44,453 nucleotides of DNA from Prevotella sp. (GTDB lineage: Bacteria > Bacillota > Clostridia > Christensenellales > UBA1242), in the NCBI GenBank assembly GCA_023666145.1, contig JAMPCO010000008.1, forward strand, positions 1-44,453, in the 5' to 3' direction. A program made the position numbers and the translations under genes. Position 1 is the stretch's first letter. Every line of letters begins with the position of its first letter. Positions 16,503-26,828 of this stretch are shown one piece after another. Below the pieces are notes generated by a model that saw nothing but the letters and a program-made list of their open reading frames with translations, searched no databases and was not told the DNA's origin.

Positions 16503-19500
16503 ATGTTTGAATTAAATAATTTTGAAAGTTTGAAGATTAGTATTGCCAGCCCCGATAAAATCAGGGAATGGAGTCATGGTGAGGTTACCAAGCCTGAAAC
16601 GATTAACTATCGTACGCAAAAACCAGAAAAAGATGGTTTGTTTTGCGAACGAATTTTTGGACCCAAAAAAGACTGGCAATGTTCTTGTGGTAAATACAAA
16701 TTGATTCGCTACAAAGGTACGGTTTGCGACAAGTGCGGTGTGGAAGTGACTCGTTCGATTGTCCGACGTGAACGCATGGGACACATTGAATTAGCCGCGC
16801 CTGTGTTACACATTTGGTACTTCAAGGGTGTGCCTTCCAAAGTCGGCACGTTGTTAAACATGACGATTAAAAATTTGGAACAAGTTATTTACTTCGTTTC
16901 GTTTGTTGTTATTGATCCAGGAAAAACAACCTTATCTTACGGACAAATTTTATCCGACCGTGAATTGCACGAAGCATGGGAAAAATTTGGTATGGATTCA
17001 TTCAAATATGGTATGGGTGCCGAAGCCATTAAAACCATGTTGGCTGCGCTTGATTTAGATAAAGAAATTAAAGCCTGTAACGAAATTATTACTACTGGTA
17101 AAGGTGCGAAACGTGAAAAAGCAATTAAGCGTTTAGACCTGCTTGAATCCTTCAAACACAGTGGTAACCGCCCAGAATGGATGGTGCTAGATGTATTACC
17201 AGTTACGCCGCCTGAATTGCGACCCATGGTACAAATTGACGGTGGTCGTTTCGCTACGACCGATGTTAACGATTTGTACCGTCGCGTAATTAACCGTAAC
17301 AATCGTTTGAAGAAGTTGATTTCATTAGGAGCGCCCGAAGTTATTATTCGTAACGAAAAACGCATGTTGCAAGAAGCGGTTGATGCCTTGATTGACAATG
17401 GTCGACGTGGCAAACCCGTGCAAGGCGCAAAAGGTCGTCCGTTAAAATCTTTGGCGGAAGGTTTACGCGGTAAGCAGGGACGCTTCCGTAATAACTTGTT
17501 AGGTAAACGTGTCGATTATTCGGGTCGTACAGTTATCGTTGTTGGTCCAGAATTGAAACACTATCAAGTCGGTTTACCCAAAGAAATGGCCTTGGAATTG
17601 TTTAAGCCATTCGTTATGAAAAAATTGGTTGATTTAGGTTTGGCTCATCACAGTCGCAGTGCAAAACGTTTGATTGAACGTGAAAAACCACAGGTTTGGG
17701 ATATTTTGGAAGAAGTGGTGCGTGACCACCCAGTTTTATTGAACCGCCAACCAACCTTACATAAATTGTCAATTCAAGCGTTTGAACCAGTTTTGGTGGA
17801 CGGTCGCGCCATTCGTTTACATCCCTTGGTTTGTACCGCGTTTAACGCCGACTTCGACGGGGACCAAATGACGGTTCATGTTCCGTTGTCGCCTGAGGCA
17901 CAAGCCGAAGCACGTGTGCTGATGTTGGCATCAAATAACATTTTGAAACCCAGCGATTCAAAATCAGTGGTTACGCCAACCCAAGATATTATTTTAGGTT
18001 GCTACTATATGACACAACAAATTGACGGTGCTAAAGGGGAAGGCAACATTTATAAAGACGAAAACGAAGCCATCTACGCTTACAATGTTGGGGAACTGGA
18101 TTTACACGCTAAAATTCAAGTTCGCCGTTCTAACTTTGAAATTGAAGGCAATCTTGATGAAGTCGAAGAATTCGGTCGCGTTGAAACCACGGTTGGTCGT
18201 ATTATCTTCAACCAATGCTTCCCACAAGACATTGGCATTGTGGATCGCAGCAAACCCGAAAACAAATTCGCTTACGAATTTAACAAGGAAGTGGTAAAAA
18301 AAGATATCAACAATTTGATTGTTAAAATTTTTGAAACCCATGGCGCTACGGTAACCAGTGAATCCATTGATAAAATCAAAACGGTTGGGTTCAAATACTC
18401 GACTCTGGGTTCAATTTCTTTGTCGGTGTTTGATGCTACTATTCCTGCTGACCGCGAACAAATCATTAAAGATACGGAAGCCAAAGTTAAAAAGATTGAA
18501 AAAGCATATGCGGAAGGTGAGTTGAGCCTGGATGAAAAATTGGATCGTAACATTGCGTTGTGGAAAGACGCTACCGACCGTATCCAAGACGATGTTATCA
18601 GCGTGTTAGGTCAAACCAACCCCATTCGGATGATGGCGACCTCTGGTGCGCGTGGTTCAAACAAACAGATTATGCAGTTGTCGGGGATGCGTGGTATTAT
18701 TGCAAACGTTTCGGGACGAAAAGAAGACGTGCCGACGAAAGGTTGTTACCGTTTAGGTTTGTCGCCGTTAGAATATTTCTTATCATCACGTGGTGGTCGT
18801 AAAGGTCTGGCCGATACCGCCTTAAAAACCTCTGATGCAGGTTACTTGACCCGTCGTTTGGTGGATGTTGCGCAAGACGTGATTGTAACCGAAGAAGATT
18901 GCTTTGCAACGTTGGGCGAAAAACCCAAGGGCATGGTTATGACCGAATTGCGCATGGATGGTTATGTCAAACACTTGGCCAGCCGTATCAAAGGTCGTTA
19001 TGCTGTGCGTGACATTGTTGACCCGAAAACCAAAAACGTGTTGGTTAAGGCTGATACCATGATTTCGGACGAAATTGCCGAATATATCGAAGCGATTGGC
19101 ATTAAAGAAGTAGAAATCCGCAGTGTCTTGACATGTAAATGCAAACATGGTGTTTGTGCTAAATGTTACGGTCGCGATATGAGTGGTCATGAATTGGTCA
19201 GTGTTGGCGAACCGGTTGGTATTATCGCCGCACAATCCATTGGTGAACCAGGTACGCAGTTAACCATGCGTACCAAACACAGTGGTGGTATTGCGGTTTC
19301 CAACATTACCGAAGGTTTGCCGCGTGTTGAAGAAATTTTGGAAGCGCGTGTTCCCAAGGGTGTGGCTTTAGTCAGCGATGTCGGCGGCACGGTGATTGCG
19401 GTTAACCAAGTTGAAAAACGCGTTGAGGTCGTGATTAAGACGAATGAAGGTAAAGAAGTACCATATTTGATTCCCGCCAGTATGAAAGTTATTGTCAAAA

Positions 19501-20030
19501 AAGGTGCCATGGTGGAACCAGGTTCGGCGTTGACCGAAGGTGTCTTCAATCCTCATGACATTTTACGTAACAAAGGTATCAAGGCAGTACAAGATTACCT
19601 AATTACGGAAATCATTAAAGTTTACAAAACGCAAGATATTTCAATTAACAACAAACATTTGGAAATAATTGTAAGACAGATGTTAAAGAAAGTTAAAATT
19701 GAAGATGCTGGGGATACCGACTTCCAAATCGGTTCGGTGGTCGATGTGATTGAGTTTGAACACAAAAATTTGTTGGCTATTAACGACGGCAAGAAACCTG
19801 CCCGTGCAACCCGTGTCTTGTTGTCAATTACGAAAGCCGCTTTACGCACTGACAGTTTCTTGTCGGCTGCATCTTTCCAAGAAACCAGTTCAGTGTTGGT
19901 TGACGCTGCGGTGAAAAACAAAATTGACCACTTACAAGGATTGAAAGAAAACGTAATTTTTGGTAAGTTAATTCCCGCTGGTACAGGTATGAAATTCTAT
20001 CAAAACGTAGGGTACAAAAATGTTAAATAA
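16503..20030 (+). CDS. rpoC: RNA polymerase beta-prime subunit
   Basis: The 1175-residue beta-prime subunit, carrying the catalytic Mg site NADFDGD (about residues 446-452). The first zinc site has C60, C62, C75 and C78 (CSCGKYK...CDKCG); the second is [11 protein letters not shown] near 878. The bridge and trigger regions are represented by [20 protein letters not shown] and [16 protein letters not shown]. An SD AAGGAGAAGG precedes ATG 16503, fourteen bases after the rpoB stop. The 3' end overlaps the next gene by eleven bases, coupling a SecG-like protein to the polymerase operon. Confidence 0.98.
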   Translation: MFELNNFESLKISIASPDKIREWSHGEVTKPETINYRTQKPEKDGLFCERIFGPKKDWQCSCGKYKLIRYKGTVCDKCGVEVTRSIVRRERMGHIELAAPVLHIWYFKGVPSKVGTLLNMTIKNLEQVIYFVSFVVIDPGKTTLSYGQILSDRELHEAWEKFGMDSFKYGMGAEAIKTMLAALDLDKEIKACNEIITTGKGAKREKAIKRLDLLESFKHSGNRPEWMVLDVLPVTPPELRPMVQIDGGRFATTDVNDLYRRVINRNNRLKKLISLGAPEVIIRNEKRMLQEAVDALIDNGRRGKPVQGAKGRPLKSLAEGLRGKQGRFRNNLLGKRVDYSGRTVIVVGPELKHYQVGLPKEMALELFKPFVMKKLVDLGLAHHSRSAKRLIEREKPQVWDILEEVVRDHPVLLNRQPTLHKLSIQAFEPVLVDGRAIRLHPLVCTAFNADFDGDQMTVHVPLSPEAQAEARVLMLASNNILKPSDSKSVVTPTQDIILGCYYMTQQIDGAKGEGNIYKDENEAIYAYNVGELDLHAKIQVRRSNFEIEGNLDEVEEFGRVETTVGRIIFNQCFPQDIGIVDRSKPENKFAYEFNKEVVKKDINNLIVKIFETHGATVTSESIDKIKTVGFKYSTLGSISLSVFDATIPADREQIIKDTEAKVKKIEKAYAEGELSLDEKLDRNIALWKDATDRIQDDVISVLGQTNPIRMMATSGARGSNKQIMQLSGMRGIIANVSGRKEDVPTKGCYRLGLSPLEYFLSSRGGRKGLADTALKTSDAGYLTRRLVDVAQDVIVTEEDCFATLGEKPKGMVMTELRMDGYVKHLASRIKGRYAVRDIVDPKTKNVLVKADTMISDEIAEYIEAIGIKEVEIRSVLTCKCKHGVCAKCYGRDMSGHELVSVGEPVGIIAAQSIGEPGTQLTMRTKHSGGIAVSNITEGLPRVEEILEARVPKGVALVSDVGGTVIAVNQVEKRVEVVIKTNEGKEVPYLIPASMKVIVKKGAMVEPGSALTEGVFNPHDILRNKGIKAVQDYLITEIIKVYKTQDISINNKHLEIIVRQMLKKVKIEDAGDTDFQIGSVVDVIEFEHKNLLAINDGKKPARATRVLLSITKAALRTDSFLSAASFQETSSVLVDAAVKNKIDHLQGLKENVIFGKLIPAGTGMKFYQNVGYKNVK

Positions 20031-20355
20031 TTATCTCGATTTATTACTGGCACCGTCAGAACGCCCAAAATGGATTGCGGATTCTTTCCCAATCATTCAA
20101 GGGATTATTATCGGTTTGATTAGTCTCATTAGTATCATCATGATTATCGCAATTTTGGTGTCTCCGCCCGATTCTGGCACAGGTACCAATGCCATTACGG
20201 GTGCCAGCGAAAGTTATTACACCAAAAACCGTAATAAAAATAACCTTGGTCGTATCCGCAATTTAATTATTATCTGTGCTGTTGCGATTGCTGTTTTGAC
20301 GATCATTTTCTTCATCATGTTCGGTATCTTCAATTTGTCTGGTTCAGCCGAATAA
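20020..20355 (+). CDS. secG: SecG-like preprotein translocase subunit
   Basis: A 111-residue protein with two membrane segments (about 25-47 and 83-104) separated by a polar loop containing the SecG-type pattern SGTG...[12 protein letters not shown] and a short Asn/Arg stretch before the second helix. SecG is the accessory subunit of the SecYEG channel and usually has 70-110 residues. The N-terminal 20 residues (LAPSERPKW) are longer than usual. It overlaps rpoC by eleven bases. SecG often lies near rnr in Firmicutes, and rnr is 1 kb away here, which supports the call. Divergence leaves some doubt. Confidence 0.75.
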   Translation: MLNNYLDLLLAPSERPKWIADSFPIIQGIIIGLISLISIIMIIAILVSPPDSGTGTNAITGASESYYTKNRNKNNLGRIRNLIIICAVAIAVLTIIFFIMFGIFNLSGSAE

Positions 20356-20356
20356 G

Positions 20357-21184
20357 ATGAGATTACGCCTTACGCTAAACAATAGTTTGGCGGAAAACAA
20401 TGGAATCATGGGCAATTTAGTAGAAAAATATATAGAAATGAAAGTAGACGCACTTGAAACAGATGATTTCAAGTCGGATGTTCCATATTCTGAAATGTCA
20501 GATAACTCTAAATTGGCCTTAAAAATGGTTAAAAAATCTTATGCAAAATTAGATACTGGTTATGCAAGAATCAGGATGAGAATTGGGTCTCTTTTTGTAA
20601 TTTCCATTCTTGCGTTTATTGCTGTAGGCTTATTTTTTTGCATATACGCATTTCCGAATGGAATGGTAGGGCTTGTTTTAATTGTACCTGCGCTATCCTT
20701 TACCATTTATCTCTTAAACAGAAGTATTAAGATTTTTGATGTCTATTACTTTACACAAAATAAAAAGAAATATATTTTTTATATCAATAAAGGCTATACG
20801 ATTTTATGCACTTCAACAAAGAATATTTGTATCAAGAACAGAACAAAAGCAGTTGTTGAATATCCTTTTTATTATGCCTATATGAACGCTAAGATGGGAT
20901 ATAATCGTATGGTCGGTCAATTAAAAATAAAAAAACAAAAACATGGTTATAAAATTTCCACAACACAGTTTAAGTCTTCTAGAGGTTACACGATTAAAGG
21001 GCAATCAAAACTTACGATAGATGACGATAGTTTCCCAAAGCGTATCACTGTTGGAGAATATTATGAATATGTGTTTGAAAAAGAGAATAATTTTTCTTTT
21101 ACTATTCCAAGAGAATTGGTTGAGATAGCCAAGGAGAAAGAGATGGAATTCAATTTTGACGATAGTAGAATTATCATAGAATAA
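20357..21184 (+). CDS. Two-helix membrane protein of unknown function, possibly acquired
   Basis: A 275-residue protein that I do not recognise. A charged N-terminal part of about 75 residues precedes two adjacent membrane helices (about 77-96 and 102-120), followed by a basic, Lys/Tyr-rich cytoplasmic domain of about 150 residues and an acidic end. Arginine is mainly AGA/AGG and ATA is common, whereas neighbours use mostly CGT and ATT; the stretch is also more AT-rich. This suggests recent acquisition or weak expression. ATG 20357 comes one base after the SecG stop; ATG 20405 (MGNLVEKY) is a possible alternative. A bidirectional terminator follows. Confidence 0.65.
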   Translation: MRLRLTLNNSLAENNGIMGNLVEKYIEMKVDALETDDFKSDVPYSEMSDNSKLALKMVKKSYAKLDTGYARIRMRIGSLFVISILAFIAVGLFFCIYAFPNGMVGLVLIVPALSFTIYLLNRSIKIFDVYYFTQNKKKYIFYINKGYTILCTSTKNICIKNRTKAVVEYPFYYAYMNAKMGYNRMVGQLKIKKQKHGYKISTTQFKSSRGYTIKGQSKLTIDDDSFPKRITVGEYYEYVFEKENNFSFTIPRELVEIAKEKEMEFNFDDSRIIIE

Positions 21185-21241
21185 CAATCGCGAGCAAAAT
21201 TACCGATACGTTAAATTACAATTTATCGAGCAGATAATAAA

Positions 21242-21267
21242 AACGAGATTATTCAATCTCGTTTTTT
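21242..21267. terminator. Bidirectional intrinsic terminator
   Basis: Perfect nine-base stem AACGAGATT / AATCTCGTT around the loop ATTC, with a T run on the plus-strand 3' side and an A run on the other side (T run for the minus strand). It lies between the plus-strand rpoC operon and the convergent end of rnr. Confidence 0.88.
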
Positions 21268-21305
21268 CAGTTTCAGAATTTATAGCCATTGGATGGGGTT
21301 TTAGA

Positions 21306-23009
21306 TTAGTGTGGGTTAGCCGTAAATTCAATTTTTGATTTATGTAAATTGACGCCGATGACGGTAACATTTAATGGGTCGCCCATACGAATTTTAGATT
21401 TTTTGCCCAACATTTGCATCGTACCGTCATGATAAATGTAATGGTCATCGGGTAAATTTTCGATACGGACTAAACCTTCGGCGGTGTTTTCGGGCAGGTA
21501 AACAAACACGCCAAAATCGGTAATGCCATTAACAACACCCGCAAAAGTTCCGCCAATATGCGCTTGCATATATTCGGCACATTTCAACGCATCGACTTCG
21601 CGTTCTGCTGCTACGGCGTCGATTTCGGTTTGTGAAGATTGTTGGCTGGCAGCAATTACATAAGCGTTCAATTGATTTTTTTGTTGGTCGTTTAATTGGC
21701 TGTCAAGGTGCATTTTAATAATTCGGTGAATTAACAGGTCAGGGTAACGACGAATCGGCGAAGTAAAATGGCAATAGTAAGTGGCACCCAACGCAAAATG
21801 ACCAACGCAATGTGGGTCATACTTGGCTTTTTGCATCGAGCGTAACGCCAAACTGGAAACAATGATTTTGACGTTTTCGTCGGAGATGCCGTTGATCATC
21901 TTTTGATAATCGTGTCCGTTTGGATTTTCAAAATCAATTTTATGTTCCACGTTAAAAGGAGTGAGGGTATTCAAAAAGCGAATCACTTTGATTGGGTCGG
22001 GTTTCTCATGAATCCGATAAACAAAAGGCAAGTGCAATTTGTTGCAATGTTCTGCCACAACTTCGTTGGTCAATACCATGAATGTTTCAATGATGCGGTG
22101 ACTTAAAGTGTGCGGTTGAGAATAAACGGAAGCAATCTGTCCGTTTTTATTCAAGACAATTTTCGGTTCGGGTACGTTAAAGGTAATTTCCCCACGGGCT
22201 TGACGGTCATGTTCAAATTTTTGGGTAATTGATGCCATTTTTAATAACGTAGTGCGGAATGGATGGTCGGCTTTGCCGTCAAGAATTGCTTGCACTTCCT
22301 CGTAAGAAAAACGGGTAGTAGTTTGTATTAAAGACTTTTTGATTGCGTAATTAACTAAATTGTAATTTTGGTCTAAGTTCATAAAGACTGATAATGTTAA
22401 ACGTGGTTCGTTGGGATTTAACGAACAGACGCCATTGGATAACTGGGTAGGTAACATAGGTATGACACGGTCGGGAAAATAAACGCTGGTACCGCGACGG
22501 TAGGCTTCTTGGTCCAGGGCGCTGCCAGCGGTAACATATTCTGAAACATCGGCGATGTGAACGCCCAAGGTCATGGTGCCGTCAGGGTTGTCGACCAAAC
22601 TGATTGCATCATCTAAATCACGGGCATCGGCAGGGTCAATCGTCATAATGGGTAAATTACGCAGGTCAACACGGTTCTGCATATGGTCAGCAATCTTCAT
22701 GTTTGCAACACGTTGGGCTTCACGTAAAACCTCAGCAGGAAAATCAGAAACTAACTTGTATTTTTGCATAATACCTTCGACAGTGGCGGCTTGTGTTTGA
22801 TGTGCAATGACGCGAACCACTTCGGCATCGGGGCGACCATGAAATTTTTTCTTTTTGTAGCGAATCTCAACGATGTCACCATCAACGGCTCCGTTCAAGT
22901 TATCTTTAGCGATAAAAATATCTTGCTCTTGATTGGGTAAATCGACAAAACCATAACCTTTTAATGTAACGGTCAACTCACCAGTCAGACGATTTTCTAT
23001 TTTGCTCAC
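21306..23009 (-). CDS. rnr: Ribonuclease R, compact form
   Basis: A processive 3'-5' exoribonuclease for structured RNA. The 567 residues contain one cold-shock domain (about 8-70), the RNB catalytic domain with TIDPADARDLDDAIS (123-137, the metal-binding aspartates), and a C-terminal S1 domain (GVVNGITDFGVFVYL). Typical RNase R has 700-800 residues; the N-terminal helix-turn-helix and the second cold-shock domain are missing, so the organisation is near the minimum. The start is GTG 23009, five bases after a TATAAT box, and no SD is present. The gene is divergent from a CBS-domain protein with overlapping promoters. Confidence 0.93.
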   Translation of the reverse strand: MSKIENRLTGELTVTLKGYGFVDLPNQEQDIFIAKDNLNGAVDGDIVEIRYKKKKFHGRPDAEVVRVIAHQTQAATVEGIMQKYKLVSDFPAEVLREAQRVANMKIADHMQNRVDLRNLPIMTIDPADARDLDDAISLVDNPDGTMTLGVHIADVSEYVTAGSALDQEAYRRGTSVYFPDRVIPMLPTQLSNGVCSLNPNEPRLTLSVFMNLDQNYNLVNYAIKKSLIQTTTRFSYEEVQAILDGKADHPFRTTLLKMASITQKFEHDRQARGEITFNVPEPKIVLNKNGQIASVYSQPHTLSHRIIETFMVLTNEVVAEHCNKLHLPFVYRIHEKPDPIKVIRFLNTLTPFNVEHKIDFENPNGHDYQKMINGISDENVKIIVSSLALRSMQKAKYDPHCVGHFALGATYYCHFTSPIRRYPDLLIHRIIKMHLDSQLNDQQKNQLNAYVIAASQQSSQTEIDAVAAEREVDALKCAEYMQAHIGGTFAGVVNGITDFGVFVYLPENTAEGLVRIENLPDDHYIYHDGTMQMLGKKSKIRMGDPLNVTVIGVNLHKSKIEFTANPH

Positions 23010-23030
23010 AGCAAATTATAAGTGTATAAT
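23002..23030 (+). promoter_or_regulatory. Promoter of the CBS-domain gene (leaderless)
   Basis: TTGCTC (23002-23007), 17-base spacer, consensus TATAAT (23025-23030), six bases, ATG 23037. The -35 overlaps the rnr start codon. Confidence 0.8.
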
Positions 23031-23043
23031 ACCAATATGTCAA
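23015..23043 (-). promoter_or_regulatory. rnr promoter (leaderless)
   Basis: Minus strand: consensus TTGACA (23038-23043), 17-base spacer, consensus TATAAT (23015-23020), five bases, GTG 23009. The -35 lies inside the first codons of the divergent gene. Confidence 0.82.
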
Positions 23044-23765
23044 ATTTAACAAACAAAACCTTAGGTGCGCGTTTTTTAGATGCTTATAACGCGATTGATA
23101 AGGCGTTGCGAATCCAATACAATTATAAAACGACAATTTCGTTTTCGGATTTAATCCGTCGTTGTGCCGATTTGAATCATGTGATACGTGGTTACGAAAA
23201 TGATTTAATCAATTTTGCACGTTTGCGTAATGCGATTGTCCACAGTAGTGATAATAACAAAGTGATTGCTGAGCCACATTTAGAAGTAGTGCAGTTAATG
23301 GAAAAGATTGCCGATTTAATTACGACGCCACCATTGGTAATTGAGATTATGCGGTTACGACCCGTAACTACGATTGATGCAACCCGCAATCTTTACGATT
23401 TGATTAAAGAAACTGGTAAGACAGGACACGGCATGATTCCTGCTTACAAAGGTAATAATTTGGTTGGAATTGTCCGTTGGCGTAAGTTAATTGAGGATTT
23501 AGGGAGTATTTTGGACACGTGCGACTTGGACGATTTTATCCGGAAAACTTCGATAGAAAATTATTTACGAATGTACCCGCAATCGGGACATTTTACCATT
23601 GTAAAAAAGGATATAACCATTGAACAAGTTTTGACTATCTTTAATAACAATCGTAAGATTGCTGCGATTTTAATCACCGAAAATGGAACGGCTATGGAAC
23701 AACCTGTGGGCTTTTTGACAAACGCCGACATTATCGATTTAGTAAAAATCATTGAAAGTTATTAA
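23037..23765 (+). CDS. HEPN-like / CBS-pair protein
   Basis: A 242-residue cytoplasmic protein. The N-terminal 90 residues are helical and end in LRNAIVHS, where R64 and H69 give the R-x4-H motif of HEPN domains (RNases and nucleotide-binding helpers). Residues from about 105 to 240 look like a CBS pair: the first half holds MIPAYKGNNLVGIVRWRKLI and the second holds AAILITEN...PVGFLTNADII, the usual x-G-[IF]-[LV]-T-x-x-D pattern. CBS pairs generally sense adenine nucleotides. Start ATG 23037 follows a TATAAT box by six bases; the longer start at 23022 would lie upstream of it. It is divergent from rnr, which might link it to RNA turnover, but that is inference. Confidence 0.7.
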   Translation: MSNLTNKTLGARFLDAYNAIDKALRIQYNYKTTISFSDLIRRCADLNHVIRGYENDLINFARLRNAIVHSSDNNKVIAEPHLEVVQLMEKIADLITTPPLVIEIMRLRPVTTIDATRNLYDLIKETGKTGHGMIPAYKGNNLVGIVRWRKLIEDLGSILDTCDLDDFIRKTSIENYLRMYPQSGHFTIVKKDITIEQVLTIFNNNRKIAAILITENGTAMEQPVGFLTNADIIDLVKIIESY

Positions 23766-23807
23766 AAATCATGTTAATTTATAACATTATCATAAAAGGG
23801 AATTTTG

Positions 23808-26800
23808 ATGAAAAAAGAAACATCTGTCTTTAATTTTAACCGTAATTACGAACCGGCTGACATTTTAACTAAAGTTAAAGAGAAAAACCGCGGCAAACCA
23901 AAATATAATTTTTTGGACGGACCCATAACCGCAAACGCTCCAATGTGTTTGCACCACGGTTGGGGACGTACCCTGAAAGACGCTTACAACCGTTATAATT
24001 CACTGATTGGGAAAGACGTTGATTACGTGTGGGGATTTGACGCCCAAGGAATGTGGGTTGAAGTTGAAGTCGAAAAGTTACTTGGCTTGAACAATAAAAA
24101 AGAAATTGCCGAATATGGTGTGGATAAATTTACCGAAAAGTGTATTGAGCGCGTTAATTTTTTTAAGAACCGTCAAACGGAACAAAGTCAATTGATTGAA
24201 CAGTTAGGTGATTGGGACCGCAGTTACATTACAAATTCCGACCAAAACATTACGTCAATTTGGCACTTCCTGAAAATTTGTAACGACAAAAAAATGTTGA
24301 AACAGAGTTATAAAACGATGCCTTGGTGTCCACGTTGTGGTACCAGTCTCAGCGAACACGAAATGAGTGGCAGTTACAAAGAACGTACTCACAAAGCGGT
24401 TTATGTGAAAGCCAAATTAGTGGGACACGATGAACGTATTTTGGTATGGACGACGACGCCGTGGACTTTGGCCGCCAACGTCGCGATTGCGGTTAATCCA
24501 GCATTTACCTATTGCAAATGCCAAGTCAAGAGTGACAACAATTTGTTAATCGTTTGTGAAAAACAATTGAAAGTATTGCGCGATGACCTGATTAAAGTAG
24601 TCGAAAAAGTTTCAGGCGCGGATTTAGTTGGGTTGGTTTATGAACCTTTCTTGGCTTTACAGAAACAACAATTTGAACACCACATTGTACCTTGGGACCA
24701 AGTTGATGAAATTGATGGTTCTGGCGCCGTGCATATTGCACCTGGTTGTGGGGCAGAAGATTTTGCGTTGGGCGTGAAATTGAATTTGCAGCCCATCATT
24801 CCCGTGGGTGAAAACGGAAGTTTTTATGATGACTTTGAATGGTTGGCGGGTTTATCTACGGTTGACTGCGAACCGATTGTTTTTCAAAAATTGGCAGAGA
24901 ATCAAACTTTATATTATCATCATGATTACACGCACAATTATCCGTTTTGTTGGCGTTGTAAAACTGACATTATTTTCCGTTTGGTGGCGGGATATGACAT
25001 TGCAACAGACGGCATCCGCAAGGATTTATTGAAGGCCGTGGATACAGTTAATTGGACACCTGATTTTATGGGTAAATCAATGCGGCAGTGGCTAACCGAT
25101 ATGGGTGATTGGAATATCAGTCGTCGGCGTTTTTATGGTTTACCGTTACCGTTTTATCCGTGCGAAAAATGTGGACATTTGAATGTCATTGGCAGTCGGG
25201 AAGAATTACGTGCACGGGCGATTGAACCGAACAGAGTTGATGCTTTACCTCATTTACACCGTCCCTATATTGATGGAATTCAAATTACCTGTGAAAAGTG
25301 TCATGAACCAGTGACACGGGTAACCGATGTGGGCGATTGTTGGTTAGATGCTGGAATCGCGCCGTTTTCGACCAAACCGAAAGGGCAATTCAAAGCCGAT
25401 ATGGTTTTGGAAATGAAAGAACAAATCCGTTTATGGTTTTATGCACAATTATTCATGTCGGTAGTTTTAACGGGCGAAGCCCCGTATAAAAACGTCGTGG
25501 GACATTCAACCATTGTGGATGAAGATGGTAAAAAATTTTCCAAAACGGGACCGCGTAAAATTTACATTGAAGATGTTGCCAAACAATATGGTGTGGACGT
25601 TTTACGTTATACATTTGCCAGCGCTAATCCCACTTTAGATATGCGTTTCGGGGACAGTATCGCAGAAGATGCGAAACGTCGCTTATTGGCACTCTGGAAC
25701 GCATATGTGTTTTATACGACCTATGCCTTGGTTGACCGTCCGAATGTGAAAGATTATCAACCCCAAAATTTATCCCCGATTGATTTATGGTTGGTGCAAT
25801 TAACCAACCATTACATTCAAGTGACACGTGAAGCCTATGATCAATTCAAAATTCATCAAGTCGTCAAATTGACGGATGATTTTGTTGAAGACATTACTAA
25901 TTTTTACATTCGTGTCAACCGCCGCCGTTACTGGAAAAATGGGGAAGACGAAGATAAAATGAACGCCTATTGGTGTTTGTTTCACGCGTTACGCAGTGTG
26001 GTAATTGTGCTGACGCCACTGGTACCAAGTTACGCACAATATCTGTGGCAAAACTGTTTTGGTGAAGGCGAACCACCTGTCATGTTAGCCAATTATCCGG
26101 TTCCGTTAAAAATTAAAAGCAAAATTCATTTATTAGAGCCCGTTGATTTTGTCAAACAAGTCATCAGTTTAGGGTTGTCTTTACGTGCTGAAAACCAAAT
26201 TCCAATTAAGCAACCGCTGGCAAAAGTGTACATTAAAACTGACAAAATCGATACGATAACCATGTTTGCGGGAATCATCCAAGAGCAATTAAACGTTAAA
26301 CAAATTGAAATTGTCACCGATGACAATAAATTTAACGTGGCCTATTTGACGGTCAATTTCAAAAAAGCGGGTGCAATTTTGAAAAACCGTGTGCAAGCAT
26401 TAAAGAATGCTCTACAAAAAACTAAGCAGATGCCCTCTTATGTGGCGGCGTATGACGCCCAAGAAAAAATCAAAATTGATGGTTTTGACCCGCTCAGTCC
26501 AGATTTGTTTGAACGTAAATTGGCACCGCGTGAGGGTTTTGTCATTACCGCTGCTGATGATGTGACCGTGGTTTTGGACACCGTCATTACGGATGATTTG
26601 ATGTTGGAAGGCATTGCGCGTGAGTTAATTCGCAGTATCCAATTGGAACGGATGAACCAAAAAATGAACATTACTGACCGCATTATTTTGGATATGAAAA
26701 CTGCTGATGCTAAAACGTATGCCGCAGCCCATGCACATCAACCACGCATTATGCGCGAAGTTTTGGCCACCGAAATGCAAATAACAGAAGGAAATGGGGA

Positions 26801-26828
26801 AAATGAAATACACATCCGCTTGGCGTGA
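23808..26828 (+). CDS. ileS: Isoleucyl-tRNA synthetase, type 2
   Basis: Charges tRNA-Ile. The 1006-residue class Ia enzyme has the HIGH-equivalent MCLHHGWG near residue 46 and the KMSKS-equivalent KKFSK. CPRCGTSLSEHE and the ...GVDKFTEKC segment match the IleS2 (eukaryote-like) group, which is often resistant to mupirocin. The usual GWDxHGLP motif reads GFDAQGMW here. Cysteine pairs PCEKCGHL and CEKCHEP in the middle could bind zinc. ATG 23808 has AAAAGGG seven bases upstream; there is no T-box leader. The 3' end overlaps the next gene by 26 bases. Confidence 0.96.
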   Translation: MKKETSVFNFNRNYEPADILTKVKEKNRGKPKYNFLDGPITANAPMCLHHGWGRTLKDAYNRYNSLIGKDVDYVWGFDAQGMWVEVEVEKLLGLNNKKEIAEYGVDKFTEKCIERVNFFKNRQTEQSQLIEQLGDWDRSYITNSDQNITSIWHFLKICNDKKMLKQSYKTMPWCPRCGTSLSEHEMSGSYKERTHKAVYVKAKLVGHDERILVWTTTPWTLAANVAIAVNPAFTYCKCQVKSDNNLLIVCEKQLKVLRDDLIKVVEKVSGADLVGLVYEPFLALQKQQFEHHIVPWDQVDEIDGSGAVHIAPGCGAEDFALGVKLNLQPIIPVGENGSFYDDFEWLAGLSTVDCEPIVFQKLAENQTLYYHHDYTHNYPFCWRCKTDIIFRLVAGYDIATDGIRKDLLKAVDTVNWTPDFMGKSMRQWLTDMGDWNISRRRFYGLPLPFYPCEKCGHLNVIGSREELRARAIEPNRVDALPHLHRPYIDGIQITCEKCHEPVTRVTDVGDCWLDAGIAPFSTKPKGQFKADMVLEMKEQIRLWFYAQLFMSVVLTGEAPYKNVVGHSTIVDEDGKKFSKTGPRKIYIEDVAKQYGVDVLRYTFASANPTLDMRFGDSIAEDAKRRLLALWNAYVFYTTYALVDRPNVKDYQPQNLSPIDLWLVQLTNHYIQVTREAYDQFKIHQVVKLTDDFVEDITNFYIRVNRRRYWKNGEDEDKMNAYWCLFHALRSVVIVLTPLVPSYAQYLWQNCFGEGEPPVMLANYPVPLKIKSKIHLLEPVDFVKQVISLGLSLRAENQIPIKQPLAKVYIKTDKIDTITMFAGIIQEQLNVKQIEIVTDDNKFNVAYLTVNFKKAGAILKNRVQALKNALQKTKQMPSYVAAYDAQEKIKIDGFDPLSPDLFERKLAPREGFVITAADDVTVVLDTVITDDLMLEGIARELIRSIQLERMNQKMNITDRIILDMKTADAKTYAAAHAHQPRIMREVLATEMQITEGNGENEIHIRLA

